Positions 35,691-46,984 of a stretch of 64,000 nucleotides of DNA are shown here, piece after piece. The DNA is from Strongylocentrotus droebachiensis (Eukaryota > Echinodermata > Echinoidea > Camarodonta > Strongylocentrotidae): positions 164,501-228,500 of the forward strand of contig JAVYIG010000689.1 of the NCBI GenBank assembly GCA_035222895.1, in the 5' to 3' direction. Under the pieces are notes generated by a model. That model was not told the DNA's origin. It did not search any database and was given only the letters and a program-made list of their open reading frames with translations. The stretch's first letter is position 1, and each line of letters begins with the position of its first letter. The position numbers were made by a program, and so were the translations under genes.

Positions 35691-37730
35691 AGGCGCCACG
35701 GATTTATTCAACTGGCATTCGGAATGCATGTAGAATGCATGTAGAATGTCCTATTCAGAATCTATTGTTCGTTAATCCACATTCCAGAATGTAGCTAGAA
35801 TGTAGCTAGAATGCGGTAATTAACGTCTTAATTGGCGCATTCTGGGTACATTCTGGAATGTCCCATGAATAGGCCATCCGAACAAAGGCGATGCTCCATG
35901 AATAGGCCATCCGAACAAAGGCGATATCGATCGGCAGCGACTACCTTCTTGATATTGCGTGCCGGAATAGTTTCGATATAGAATGAACCATAAGAATTGT
36001 TTGAAATCAACAGATATTTAATTGGTTTCGCTTCTGTCTCTCCCGCGATCGGTTGCATTTATGGACTTACTTTTATTTCTTTCCGACGGCTAACCGGTAA
36101 CATCAGTGATATTTAATTGTTTTCGCTTGTAGCTCTCTCTCTCTCACCATTTATTTCTCAAGCGTCGGTGATATTGTATTTGATTTTCTTTCTTTTCTTC
36201 AGCTTATTAAAGATGGTGAAAAGAGTAGAAAAAGATTGAGAAAGAATGAAGACAGATTTATTATGACATTCCCGCCAGACCGCCACAAATATGTTCTGAG
36301 TCGGCGCTCTCAGAACAAAGGCGCGTTACAGTGTCAAATATACGCGGTGTTTTGAAACGTTGGTGTTGATTGAGATGATGCCTCATTAAAGATGGTAAAA
36401 AGAGTAGAAGAAAGATTGAGAAAGAATGAAGAAAATATTTTGCATGAAAATGCGGATGAATCTGAATGATCAAAATGAGAGGAAAAAAGAGGATGCAAGA
36501 GATGGTGGGTGTTGAAAGATCTGAGGACTAATGAAATGATACATTTAGATAAAAAGCGAGAGTGGATATTTATGGTTACCATCTTATTTTTAAACTTTTT
36601 TTATTGGCAGGGATGGGGGTCCGTTTTTGTTTTTTTGGCCAGGGAGGAAGCAGCCTTGCCCCCGCCCCCCCCCCCCCCTCCATGCGTCTGCGCCTGAAGA
36701 AAAGCACATGCGAATAATCTTATTTCCAAACCGAGACGCACATTATTTTGTTTGTGGTCTGTGCTTTTATGTTGCGTATAATTTGTTTGTTTAGCGCACA
36801 TTATCCTACTTTACCCCCCACCCCCCCCTTTTTTTTTTACATCACCTACTTTATCAAACCACTCTAATTTTTTAATTCCATCTCTTAGAAATAATGTTTG
36901 TTTTTTTTTTTTTTTAATCTTTAATTATAAATAAAACTTACTTCATATTTCTTTACGAAATTTCATAAAAATTGTAGAGGGTGTGATTATTTATTCCAAA
37001 ACAAATAAAGAGAAGGTCATATATAGATCAGTAGAGAGTGGCGGGGGGGGGGGGGGGGGGGAGATGAAAATTAAGTGAGAGGGGAATTGCAGAGAACGAG
37101 GGAAAGAAAGAGAATGCAAGAGATGGTGAAATCTAATTGTAGTCTTTATTATATATATTAGAAGTAAAAAGATTTCTTATTTCTTATTTCCAATCTAACT
37201 GTATTCTCTAAAAATTGAACGATGTTATCTCACGCCACATGGCATGTGGACAACAACATGACATGTGCGCAACAACGACATACATATAATGACATATTTA
37301 TTATGGCATTCCCGCCACAAATATGTCGGCGCTCTCAAAACAAAGGCGCGTAACAATGTCAAATATACGCGTGTTTTAAAGTTTGGTGTTGATTGACATG
37401 ACGCCTCATTTTAGATAACAAGGAGACAGTGTTGATTCGAGATAGAGATGGATTTATTATTATCGAGAGAGAGAGAGAGATTACAGATGTAAATTAGCCG
37501 TATGCCTATCACAATCCTAAAATGTTGGATTATTTTGTAATACACAAATGTTTTTGTCATCGGAAATAATTGCTCCTCACCATGGTATTTTACCAGTCGC
37601 AACAAGGACATTCAAATAATGACAGATTTATTATGACATTCCCGCCACATGTCGGCGACCTCAGAACGGAGGCGACGTAACAATCATAAATATCGCGGTC
37701 TGTTGGAACTTGGGTGTTGATTACAACATT
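35691..37730. repeat. Subterminal repeats, left side of the transposon
   Basis: GAATGC/GCATTC-rich short repeats at 35700-35870 are mirrored at 51500-51690. A module with TTTATTATGACATTCCCGCC and GGCGCTCTCA occurs at about 36255, 37295 and 37620, and inverted at 45690-45830. The stretch 36360-36590 is the inverse of parts of 44290-45660. Poly(C)/poly(G) runs lie at 36661-36678 and 37042-37060. No gene is present. Confidence 0.7.
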
Positions 37731-38736
37731 TCCAAGATACAGTCATCAATCCAACTTTCTACTTCATTCGTGCCTTTTCATCGTATCCACCAAAAGATCA
37801 ATAGACATATCATAATCTCGATATTTAATTGCTTTCGCTTCTCTCTCTCTCTCTCATCACTGCCCCTATATCGTTATCCTTGTTATAACTCTCGGTCTCA
37901 TTGATTGTGACATTACTAAAACAAAAAAGATTGAAACGCCAATGACAATATTTTTTAATGGCATGCAAATATACACAAATAGGATACATAGAGCATTTAA
38001 AAAATGAATTTCTTGAATTGTCATATTGTTCCTCCAAAACGAACTGTTCAGTTTGAAAAAGATGTGTATATACATATCATATTAAATCGGAATAAAGACA
38101 GCCCATATCAATCAGTCCACCAATGAAATTAAAGTGGGGAAAAAAGATTTCTCGAATTTGCTGCTCAATGTTCCAAAAATACAAAATGGTATATGTATAC
38201 CTGTATATCTGTCAAGATGTAAAATATCATATTTAATAATTGAATAAATGTCAAAATGAATTTCTTGAATTTGCTACTCAATGAAGCAATGTCCCGAAAA
38301 TGTATGTATGTGTAACAGCCAACCTATACCAATCAGTCCAACAAAGTGGTATTAATCATACAATAATCATACACGGATGTGGACTTTCAGACGATGGTAG
38401 TGTTGGTCCTTTTTACTGGTGTAGTCCACCATTAGAATTAAAGCAGGGAAAAAGATTTCTTGAATTTGCTACTCAATGAAGCAATGTCCCAAAAATTAAT
38501 AACGGTATACCTGTATATCTGTCTAGCTGTAAAATATCATATTGAATCAGTGAATAAATGTCAATATGAATTTCTTGAATTTGCTACTCAATGAAGCAAT
38601 GTCCCGAAAATACGAAACTGTATAATTGTATGTATAACTGTAAAATATCATACGTAATCAAAGAATAAATGTAATTAAAAACGCGTTAAGACAGCCAACC
38701 AATCAGACCAACAAAGTGGTATTAATCATACAAAAA
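37731..38736. repeat. Tandem repeats 3' of the transposase gene
   Basis: Repeats of AATTTCTTGAATTTGCTACT with CAATGAAGCAATGTCCC occur from 38145 to 38610. Segment 38316-38424 is a diverged copy of 38692-38794, so it duplicates the last codons and stop of the transposase gene. The stretch 37731-38100 shows nothing else. Confidence 0.75.
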
Positions 38737-39682
38737 TCATACACGCGTGTGGACTTTCAGACGATGGTCGTGTTGGTCCTTCTTACTGGTGTAGACGTAT
38801 CGACAGCCCTCCTTGCAGCACCTACCTAAGCCCTTCTCCTGGTATATTGGCATGTGTTCACAAGGTGAAATGTTGGAAGTGGAGGATAAAGCTTCTAAGA
38901 AAGTCTCAAAATGTCCTGGGTGATTCACTGATGGCTTAGGTGATGGAAACTTACGCATAATGGCCATGTCCTCAGCTGAAAGAGAGGGAGGATGAGCCGC
39001 GCAATGACAACAGTCTGCTCCGTCACACTTAGCAAAAATAACTGTCCCGATCCGCTTGTCGATGTGCTTCGACATAAATGTGAACTCGGGATACAATTCA
39101 CTCTGGCGCAGTTGCCTAGCGCTCTTGTTGATGGCAAGCTTAACGTTCCCATAATCCTGCCCATACGGATGAGGGGCCTCACCACTCGGCTCAACATGAA
39201 CAGTCACGCGCTGCCCGGCAAAACGTAAATTGCGCCAGTATATGTCTTTTACCTTAGCCATTGCCGAGTCGAATACCATACTTTCCTTATTCTGAAGTTC
39301 ATCAGCTGAAAGGCCTGGTTGTTTGTTTGGTGGTCTATCCTCGCCGGGAAGTGTTGCTGGTAGATACACACTGGTGAGAGCACGGGTGCAGGGGGCCCAT
39401 AAGTGCTCGATGGGGTTGAGTGCAGAATCTCCCGGCGCATAACAGGTGACGACCATGGCATCCAGATTCAGGTCACGGAAGAGTCGGGAGTAGTAGAGCT
39501 CGTTGATGCCATGGTTCGGATGAAAGTCAGGTCCACCATCTGCCAGCAGAAATAGGACGGATTTTGTTTGGTTCGGTGGGAGATTGAGGATGCAGTGATG
39601 AACGTCATTCATGTGGGTAGCGACATTGGTTGGGGACCTTGCACTTCGGAGGAAAACATCCGATGAGCCTTTCGTGGGTAAC
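38737..39682 (-). CDS. DDE transposase-like gene, exon 3
   Basis: The exon follows acceptor TTCTTTTTTAG in phase 2 and runs to the stop at 38737, residues 238-552. It holds VLFLLADGGPDFHPN with the candidate second catalytic Asp (D286), then CYAPGDSALNPIEHLW with the candidate Glu (E330), spacing 43. The NPIEHLW motif recalls the third acidic motif of Tc1-type DDE transposases, although the rest differs. The C-terminus has Cys pairs (CDGADCCHC) and a C2H2-like finger (CCKEGCRYVYTS...HDHRLKVH). I recall similar uncharacterised proteins in cnidarians and molluscs, but I cannot name the family. There are no internal stops. Confidence 0.75.
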
Positions 39683-39949
39683 CTAAAAAAGAAAACAAAA
39701 AGAAGAGAACAGAGACAATTATTACATTTGGCCAGATAAATAAAAAAGTTTTAAATACAATTGGTAATTATTTTTACGTACCTGATTGTTAAATTAAAAA
39801 AATGTGAACAAGTATTACATTTCCTGCAACATGTGAATCAGTTGAAGAACATCTCTCATTGAACTCGGGACTTTATAATATCACATTATTGTGATGCCCG
39901 GACGAGAGACAGAGAGAGAGAGAGGGGAAGTAGGAAAGAAATTACTTAC

Positions 39950-40373
39950 ACAAACTGCTCTCTACCTAGAGTATCCAAAGTCATACTTAGGGTTGAACTA
40001 GGATGAAGCTCTAGGTAACCGGATGGGGTGATGGTGTATCCTGGATTCGGGAAGTCATGGTCCAGGTACTGCGATGTGTCATCGGTGGGGTAGTAGCGGT
40101 TGATGTTGATCCGGCGATCAACAGACAGAGTGCTGTCCCCGACCCTGAGCTTGTTCTTGTTGTCTGTTGAGAAGACTAGAGCTTGTGTGCCAAGCTTGGC
40201 TGCCATCTGTAGTAGGTAACCGACCCTGGCCGAATAAAAGTGGCTGTTTGTGTTCCCTTTCTTCGCAGAGTTGTCCTTGGCTGGAACCCTCGCAGGAATC
40301 AGTCGCTTGTAGTGGACTGCAGCCTTGACTCCCTTGTTCGGTGGCTGCATCAGGCGAGCAATAGTCCTTGAAT
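39950..40373 (-). CDS. DDE transposase-like gene, exon 2
   Basis: The exon lies between acceptor TTTTTTCTTCCAG and donor GT|GTAAGT and completes the split Asp codon of exon 1 (phase 1 in, phase 2 out). Residues 97-237. It contains RTIARLMQPPNKGVK, a YSARVGYLLQMAAKLG helix, and ALVFSTDNKNKLRVGDS with the candidate first catalytic Asp (D167). The following RININRYYPTDDTSQYLDHD continues the core. An (AG)n tract lies in the next intron at 39905-39925. Confidence 0.75.
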
Positions 40374-40562
40374 CTGGAAGAAAAAAAATTAAGACATTAA
40401 ATAATTGAACAGATAACTGTGTAACTGAACTGTGCGTCTTAATAATTTACCTAAGAATCGCGATTATTAAGTTCAAATGAATAGAGTTGGTTTGCTAAAT
40501 ACCTGCCTCTTGAAGCCGCAAAGAAAAATTAAAGAAAGGTTGCAGCAATAACCGCATCTTAC

Positions 40563-40851
40563 CGAGTTTAGGGTGTGATTCCTTCAACCCGGGAACCGTC
40601 GCAAGAAGATGCTCCTTCACCTCTGGTATCGACGACCCGCATGTCCCGACTTCCTCTTGTCTGCGACGATGTGCTCGAAAGCCGTTGCCGTTGATGTAGG
40701 CCGTTGCTGTAGGCACAACCTCGGGGAAGTCTTCGTGGACTGCTGGTCGACCGCGACGACTTCTTTTGGTCTGTTGAACTTCGGTTTGGTTCCGGATTCT
40801 CCTCTTCTTCGGGCTCAGATCTAGCCATGAGAGATCGACTTGCGTTGCCAT
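40563..40851 (-). CDS. DDE transposase-like gene, exon 1
   Basis: The ATG at 40851 starts MATQVDLSWLDLSPKKRR. The exon has 96 codons plus one base and ends at donor G|GTAAGA. It carries a basic AT-hook-like KRSRRGRP at residues 27-36, probably for DNA or nuclear targeting. Spliced to exons 2 and 3 with all phases agreeing, the product is 552 residues with no stops or shifts. The gene lies inside the terminal inverted repeats and is therefore the likely mobility gene. Overlapping open frames on either strand are shadows. Confidence 0.75.
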
Positions 40852-40978
40852 GACGATACGCCGTTGTATACGAAACGATAAGATGATATGATGTCGGATA
40901 AGTTGAGTGTGAGGTTCTGCTTGTCTTTCGCGATCGAATATACAAAACACGAATGAAACTTTGGTGCTTGTGTATCAG

Positions 40979-40986
40979 ATTTTATA
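40979..40986 (-). promoter_or_regulatory. TATA box of the transposase gene
   Basis: TATAAAAT on the minus strand, about 130 bp upstream of the ATG. Confidence 0.55.
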
Positions 40987-41013
40987 CCCAACATCATTTA
41001 ATAACCCGTCGAT

Positions 41014-41029
41014 CCTATTACGTAATAGG
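41014..41029. promoter_or_regulatory. CCTATTACGTAATAGG palindrome
   Basis: A perfect 16-bp palindrome with a TTACGTAA core (a PAR-bZIP/C/EBP-type site), about 30 bp upstream of the transposase TATA box. The same core is repeated upstream of the BEN gene. Confidence 0.5.
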
Positions 41030-41049
41030 ATGATGATAAAAAATCGCGC

Positions 41050-44000
41050 TGTCTATTATTATTATTATAAGGCGCAGTAATTATGTCCGAATCGAGAAAC
41101 AATACCTTTAGGCCTACGCGTTCAGCCAAACAATGAGCCAATGCGATAACATGATAACGAATTAACCCAGTCTATTAAAATTGTAAGGTGCACTAATTAT
41201 GCCCGAATCGGGGAACAATAGACCTGTTCAGCCGACGCGTTGGGTCCGGTGAATGATCTCTACCCGGCTTTGAGTATGGGTGATTGAATATTGATTGATT
41301 GATTTGGGTGATTGAATGGCCGTTTTCACACCCCGCAAAGGCATTTGTTTGTTATCTGTTCTTGTTTATAGGATCGTGTCGCGTATAGTCCCTCGTTTAT
41401 CTTTATGTGTACAGTGCATGGAACTTTACCAAGACTGGGCCAAATTTCTTATCATTTTGATGATTCCAGAACATAGCAGTACTACACACTAATGCTTATA
41501 TGCTAGATGATCAACCTTTTCTGATCGACTCAATAGCGTTTCTTTCACAATGCAATCGCATGACCATAACTGGTCTTTCAATATCATTAAAGCAAATTTC
41601 CACCACTGAATTGGATTGCCCATTTATTTATTTTAAGTACAATTTATAAATGCCAATTCTCAATGTTTCATATTCCCATCAATTCTTTTGGGGTCGGGGG
41701 GGGGGGGGGGGGTAAGACATGCAGCATCGTCCATCGATATTTGTTGGTTTCCTAGGGAACTTTAATTGACAGTCGTAATGGATAACACTAGGTTAGAACC
41801 GTGAAACTACAATACGTCCGGTAATATGAATACATGTATCAATATGGCACAGATAGCATAACCAAATATCTGCCTTTAGACTGATCCCGCACCGTAATGT
41901 GCCCCTGTAAAGAAATACGGGGTTCTCGAGCAGGGACATTTTATTAGTCTGCGGGCACATACTCTATATCTTGAAACATAAACATTCGATTATGACGGCC
42001 AATTTGATTTTTTCTAGGCAAGGAGATGTGAGTTTCCCGTGGTCTATAAATGTTTTTTCGACAGCTACAGTACATGACGTATTGCAGTCTCTTAAAAATC
42101 AGACTCTGTGTTATATTACGACTGACAAGGGCTTTTGTTTGCGAGCTAATTTTGATCGAGGTAGAGTAGAGAAGAAAGAGAGAGAGAGATACGTGTATTG
42201 TAGACTTGAGTGAGACATAATATGTTTTGTTGTTGTAAACTTTCAATAATATCGGTGTCTTTCTTTCTACAACAGCAAAGTGATAACAAATTAAACCCAG
42301 TCTATTCAAATTGTAAGGTGCACTAATTATGCCCGAATCGGGAAACAATAGACCTGTTCAGCCTACGCGTTGGCTCCGATGAATAGCGAAACAATGATCT
42401 CTACCCGGCTTTGAGTAGAGGGTGGGCGATTGAATGGCTGTTTTCACACCCCGCAAAGGCCCTTGTTTTGTTATCTGTTCTTGTTTGTAGGATCGTTTTT
42501 CAAACTTCAGGAATGTTTTCCCCTGATTTTGTTGCTTTCCTTTAAAGGTAAAGATCAGTTTTTTGGGAACGCCCTCTCTCAATAAATGAAATAGAAGCTC
42601 TTATTACCAATCATGTGAAAAGATGGGTTTTGACTACTAATACGTGATGATACAACCAAGAAACTGCCTACTAATTGATATATTTGGTAAATTATTATAT
42701 CCTTTTGGACGTGATCAATTTAGCGCACGTGTCGCGTATAGTCCCTTGTTTATCTTTATGTGTACAGTGCATTGAACTTTACCAAGACTGGGCCAAATTT
42801 CTTATCATTTTGATGCTTCCAGAACCTAGCAGTACACACTAATGCTTATATGCTAGATGATCAACCTTTTCTGATCGACTCCATAGCGTTTCTTTCACAA
42901 TGCAATCGCATGGCCATAACTGGTCTTTATCATTAAAGCAAATTTCCACCACTGAATTGGATTGCCTATTTATTTACTTAAGTACAATTTATAAATGCCA
43001 ATTCTCAGATGTTTCATATTACCATCAATTCTTTTGGGGTCGGGGGAAGTGGGGGGGGGGGGGGGGGTAAAACGTGCAGCATCGTCCATCGATATTTGTT
43101 GGTTTCCTAGGGAACTTTAATTGACAGTCGTAATGGATAACACTAGGTTAGAACCGTGAAACTACAATACGTCCGGTAATATGAATACATGTATCAATAT
43201 GGCACAGATAGCATAACCAAATATCTGCCTTTAGACTGATCCCGCACCGTAATGTGCCCCTGTAAAGAAATACGGGGTTCTCGAGCAGGGACATTTTATT
43301 AGTCTGCGGGCACATACTCTATATCTTGAAACATAAACATTCGATTATGACGGCCAATTTGTTTTTTTCTAGGCAAGGAGATGTGAGTTTCCCCTGGGCC
43401 CCGTCTTACAAAGAGTTGATATTGATCCGAATCAATATCAAGTCCTCCAATCAATCACAAGTTTGCAGTCTCCCATCTCTTATGTACATAGTTGTGATTG
43501 ATATCAATCACAAATAAGTTGATATTGATATCAACTCTTTGTAATACAGGGCCCAGGTCTATAGATGTTTTTTCGACAGCTACAGTACATGACGTATTGC
43601 AGTCTCTTAAAAATCAGACTCTGTGTTATATTACGACTGACAAGGGCTTTTGTTTGCGAGCTAATTTTGATCGAGGTAGAGTAGAGAAGAAAGAGAGAGA
43701 GAGATACGTGTATTGTAGACTTGAGTGAGACATAATATGTTTTGTTGTTGTAAACTTTCAATAATATCGGTGTCTTTCTTTCTACAACAGCAAAGTGATA
43801 ACAAATTAAACCCAGTCTATTCAAATTGTAAGGTGCACTAATTATGCCCGAATCGGGAAACAATAGACCTGTTCAGCCTATGCGTTGGCTCCGATGAATA
43901 GCGAAACAATGATCTCTAACCCGGCTTTGACTGGTAGAGGGTGGGTGATTGAATGGCTGTTTTCACACCCCGCAAAGGCCTTTGTTTTGTTATCTGTTCT

Positions 44001-46090
44001 TGTTTGTAGGATCGTTTTTCAAACTTCAGGAATGTTTTCCCCTGATTTTGTTTTGCTTTCCTTTAAAGCAAATTTTCAGCAGAGGGTTATATTGCCTATT
44101 TATTTTAATTAAGTTAAATTCGTGAATGCCAAGATGTTTCATATTCCTATCAATCTTTCGGGGGAAGGTGTAAGGGGGAGGGGGGGGGGGGGAGCATCGT
44201 CCATCGATATTTTTTGGTTTCCTATAGGGAACTTTAATTAACAGTCGTAATGGATAACACTAGGTTAGAACCGTGAAATATGATGGTAACCACAAATATC
44301 CACTCTCGCTTTTTATCTTAATGTATTATTTCATTAGTCCTCCGCTCTTTCACCACCATCTCTTGCATCCTCTTTCTTCCTCTCATTTTGATCATTCAGA
44401 TTAACCCGCATTTTCATGCAAAATATTTCCATCAATCTTTCGGGGTAAGGGGGGGGGGGGGGAGCATTGTCCATCGATATTTTTTGGTTTCCTATAGGGA
44501 ACTTTAATTAACAGTCGTAATGGATAACACCAGGTTAGAACCGTGTATTATGATGGTAACCACAAATATCCACTCTCGCTTTTTATCTTAATGTATTATT
44601 TCATTAGTCCTCCGCTCTTTCACCACCGACCATCTCTTGCATCCTCTTTCTTCCTCTCATTTTGATCATTCAGATTCACCCGCATTTCATGCAAAATATT
44701 TTCTTCATTCTTTCTCAATCTTTCTTCTACTCTTTTTACCATCTTTGATGAGGCATCATGTCAATCAACACCAACATTTCAAAACACCGCGTCTATTTGA
44801 CACAGTACATGACGTATTACAGTCTCTTAAATCAGACTCTGTGTTATATGTATTACGACTAACAAGGGCTTTTGTTTGCGAGCTTATTTTGATCGAGGTA
44901 GAGTAGAGAAGAAAGAGAGAGATACGTGTATTGCAGACTTGAGTGAGACATAATATGTTTTGTTGTTGTAAACTTTCAATAATATCGGTGTCTTTCTTTC
45001 TACAACAGCAAAGTGATAACAAATTAAACCCAGTCTATTCAAATTGTAAGGTGCACTAAGTAAGCCCGAATCGGGAAACAATAGACCTGTTCAGCCTACG
45101 CGTTGGCTCCGATGAATAGCGAAACAATGATCTCTACCCGGCTTTGAGTAGAGGGTGGGCGATTGAATGGCTGTTTTCACACCCCGCAAAGGCCTTTGTT
45201 TTGTTATCTGTTCTTGTTTGTAGGATCGTTTTTCAAACTTCAGGAATGTTTTCCCCTGATTTTTTTTTGCTTTCCTTTAAAGCAAATTTTCAGCAGAGGG
45301 TTATATTGCCTATTTATTTTAATTAAGTTAAATTCATAAATGCCAAGTCATAGATGTTTCATATTCCCATCAATCTTTCGGGAGAAGGTGTAAGGGGGGG
45401 GGGGGGGGGAGCATCGTCCATCGATATTTTTTGGTTTCCTATAGGGAACTTTAATTAACAGTCGTAATGGATAACACTAGGTTAGAACCGTGAAATATGA
45501 TGGTAACCACAAATATCCACTCTCGCTTTTTATCTTAATGTATTATTTCATTAGTCCTCCGCTCTTTCACCACCATCTCTTGCATCCTCTTTTTTCCTCT
45601 CATTTTGATCATTCAGATTCACCCGCATTTTCATGCATAATATTTTCTTCATTCTTTCTCAATCTTTCTTCTACTCTTTTTACTATCTTTGATGAGGCAT
45701 CATGTCAATCAACACCAACATTTCAAAACACTGCGTCTATTTGACACTGTTACGCGCCTTTATTCTGAGAGCGCCGACTCAGGACATATTTGTGGCGACC
45801 TGGCGGGAATATCATAATAAATCTGTCTTCATTCTTTCACAATCTTTCTTCTGCTCTTTTCACCATCTTGAATAACCCGAAGAAAAGTAAGAAATTCTTG
45901 AGAAAGAAAAAGTGAGAGAGAGAGAGAAATAACAGTACATGACGTATTACAGTCTCTTAAATCAGACTCTGTGTTAAATATGTATTACGACTAACAAGGG
46001 CTTTTGTCTGCGAGCTAATTTTGATCGAGGTAGAGTAGAGAAGATAGAGAGAGATACGTGTATTGTAGACTTAAGTTTATCTCTCACATA
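41050..46090. repeat. Tandem array between the two transposon genes
   Basis: About four large units of 0.8-1.3 kb share GGATAACACTAGGTTAGAAC, CAGTACATGACGTATTGCAG and the GAATCGGGAAACAATAGACC block. Units at 41770-42600 and 43110-44090 are almost identical. Units after 44100 have a different left half. Each unit has a poly(G) run (41696, 43050, 44180, 44450, 45396). Minus-strand open frames at 41944-42348 and 43531-43863 repeat with the unit and look non-coding. Confidence 0.85.
43397..43556. mobile_element. MITE inserted in one array unit
   Basis: The termini are GGGCCCCGTCTTACAAAGAG and CTCTTTGTAATACAGGGCCC, with repeated TTGATATTGAT inside. The sister unit at 42040 lacks it, so it is a clean insertion younger than the unit duplication. 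Termini of the same style occur at 58219 and 59510. Confidence 0.85.
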
Positions 46091-46344
46091 CCAATAGATA
46101 AAGTAATTTACCAAATATATCAATTAGTAGGCGGTTCCCCGGCAAAATTGTTATCATCATGTATTAGTCAAAACATATTCTGTCACATGATTGGTAATAA
46201 GAGCTTCCATTTCATATTTTGAAATTGGGGCGTTTCCAATACTCGTCTTTACCTTTAATGGGTCTACCCGGACTTGTTCAATGGAATGAAAATAATCAAC
46301 CAATGAGCGTACACCTAGTAACATCACGAACAATTGGAACAATT

Positions 46345-46510
46345 ATGTGCGTTAAATTACATAACCAATCCAGGATTGGTCAGTGGGATTAACTATTTGC
46401 TCTTATTGTGTGCATGACATTACGTAATCAATCCAGGATTGGTCAATGGGATTAACTATTTGCTCTTATTGTGTGCATATAACATTACGTAACCAATCTA
46501 GGATTGGTCA
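46345..46510 (+). promoter_or_regulatory. Promoter repeats of the BEN gene
   Basis: Three tandem copies of about 70 bp. Each has CCAATC(C/T)AGGATTGG, an inverted pair of CCAAT boxes, next to ATTACGTAA (ATTACATAA in the first). Cores lie at 46419-46428 and 46484-46492. Confidence 0.65.
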
Positions 46511-46542
46511 TTCACGCTAATATCCGATTTAGAACAGATTCC

Positions 46543-46552
46543 TTATATATAG
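46543..46552 (+). promoter_or_regulatory. TATA box of the BEN gene
   Basis: TTATATATAG about 90 bp upstream of the ATG at 46643, just downstream of the CCAAT repeats. Confidence 0.6.
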
Positions 46553-46642
46553 AAGTAACTTTCTGAAAACTTCATAACGATCATTTGCTTGCATCGTGAC
46601 TCATACCTTTGTCATCGAACAACCATCAGAGAAACATAGACC

Positions 46643-46799
46643 ATGTCTGTATCTATCGAGTGGGCCGTAAAGAAGTGGAGGGGAATGAGGGAGACAGTAG
46701 CCCGTAGTAGAGTCAAGCGCTCCGGAGATCTTGCAGCAGGAATGGAAGTGCAGGTCACGTACAAGCGCTGCCATCATAAAGCGAAGATTCTATCGCTGA
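46643..46799 (+). CDS. BEN-domain protein, exon 1
   Basis: ATG 46643 begins MSVSIEWAVKKWRGMRE. The exon has 52 codons plus one base and ends at donor A|GTAAGTA. The strand-rich GDLAAGMEVQVTYKRCHHKA recalls the small N-terminal module of other invertebrate BEN proteins; that is only a resemblance. The intron contains a tandem copy of its own 3' end, giving a decoy acceptor TTCTTTTACAG at 46881 before the one chosen at 46984. Confidence 0.7.
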
Positions 46800-46984
46800 G
46801 TAAGTATATCTTTATTATTTTTTTTTACACTGCAACTCACTCTCTCTTAACAAAAACTTTTGAAATGTATTTTCTTTTACAGAGAACGCAGCAACCAGCA
46901 TTGGTTTTTTATTTTTTTTTACACAAATTGCATCTCTGTCTAAACAAAACTTAAACTTTTTAAATGTATTTTTTATTTATACAG

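Noticed and set aside
41944-43863. Repeated minus-strand open frames of 110-134 codons
   Set aside because: They are carried by tandem-array units, are broken in other units, and show no domain.
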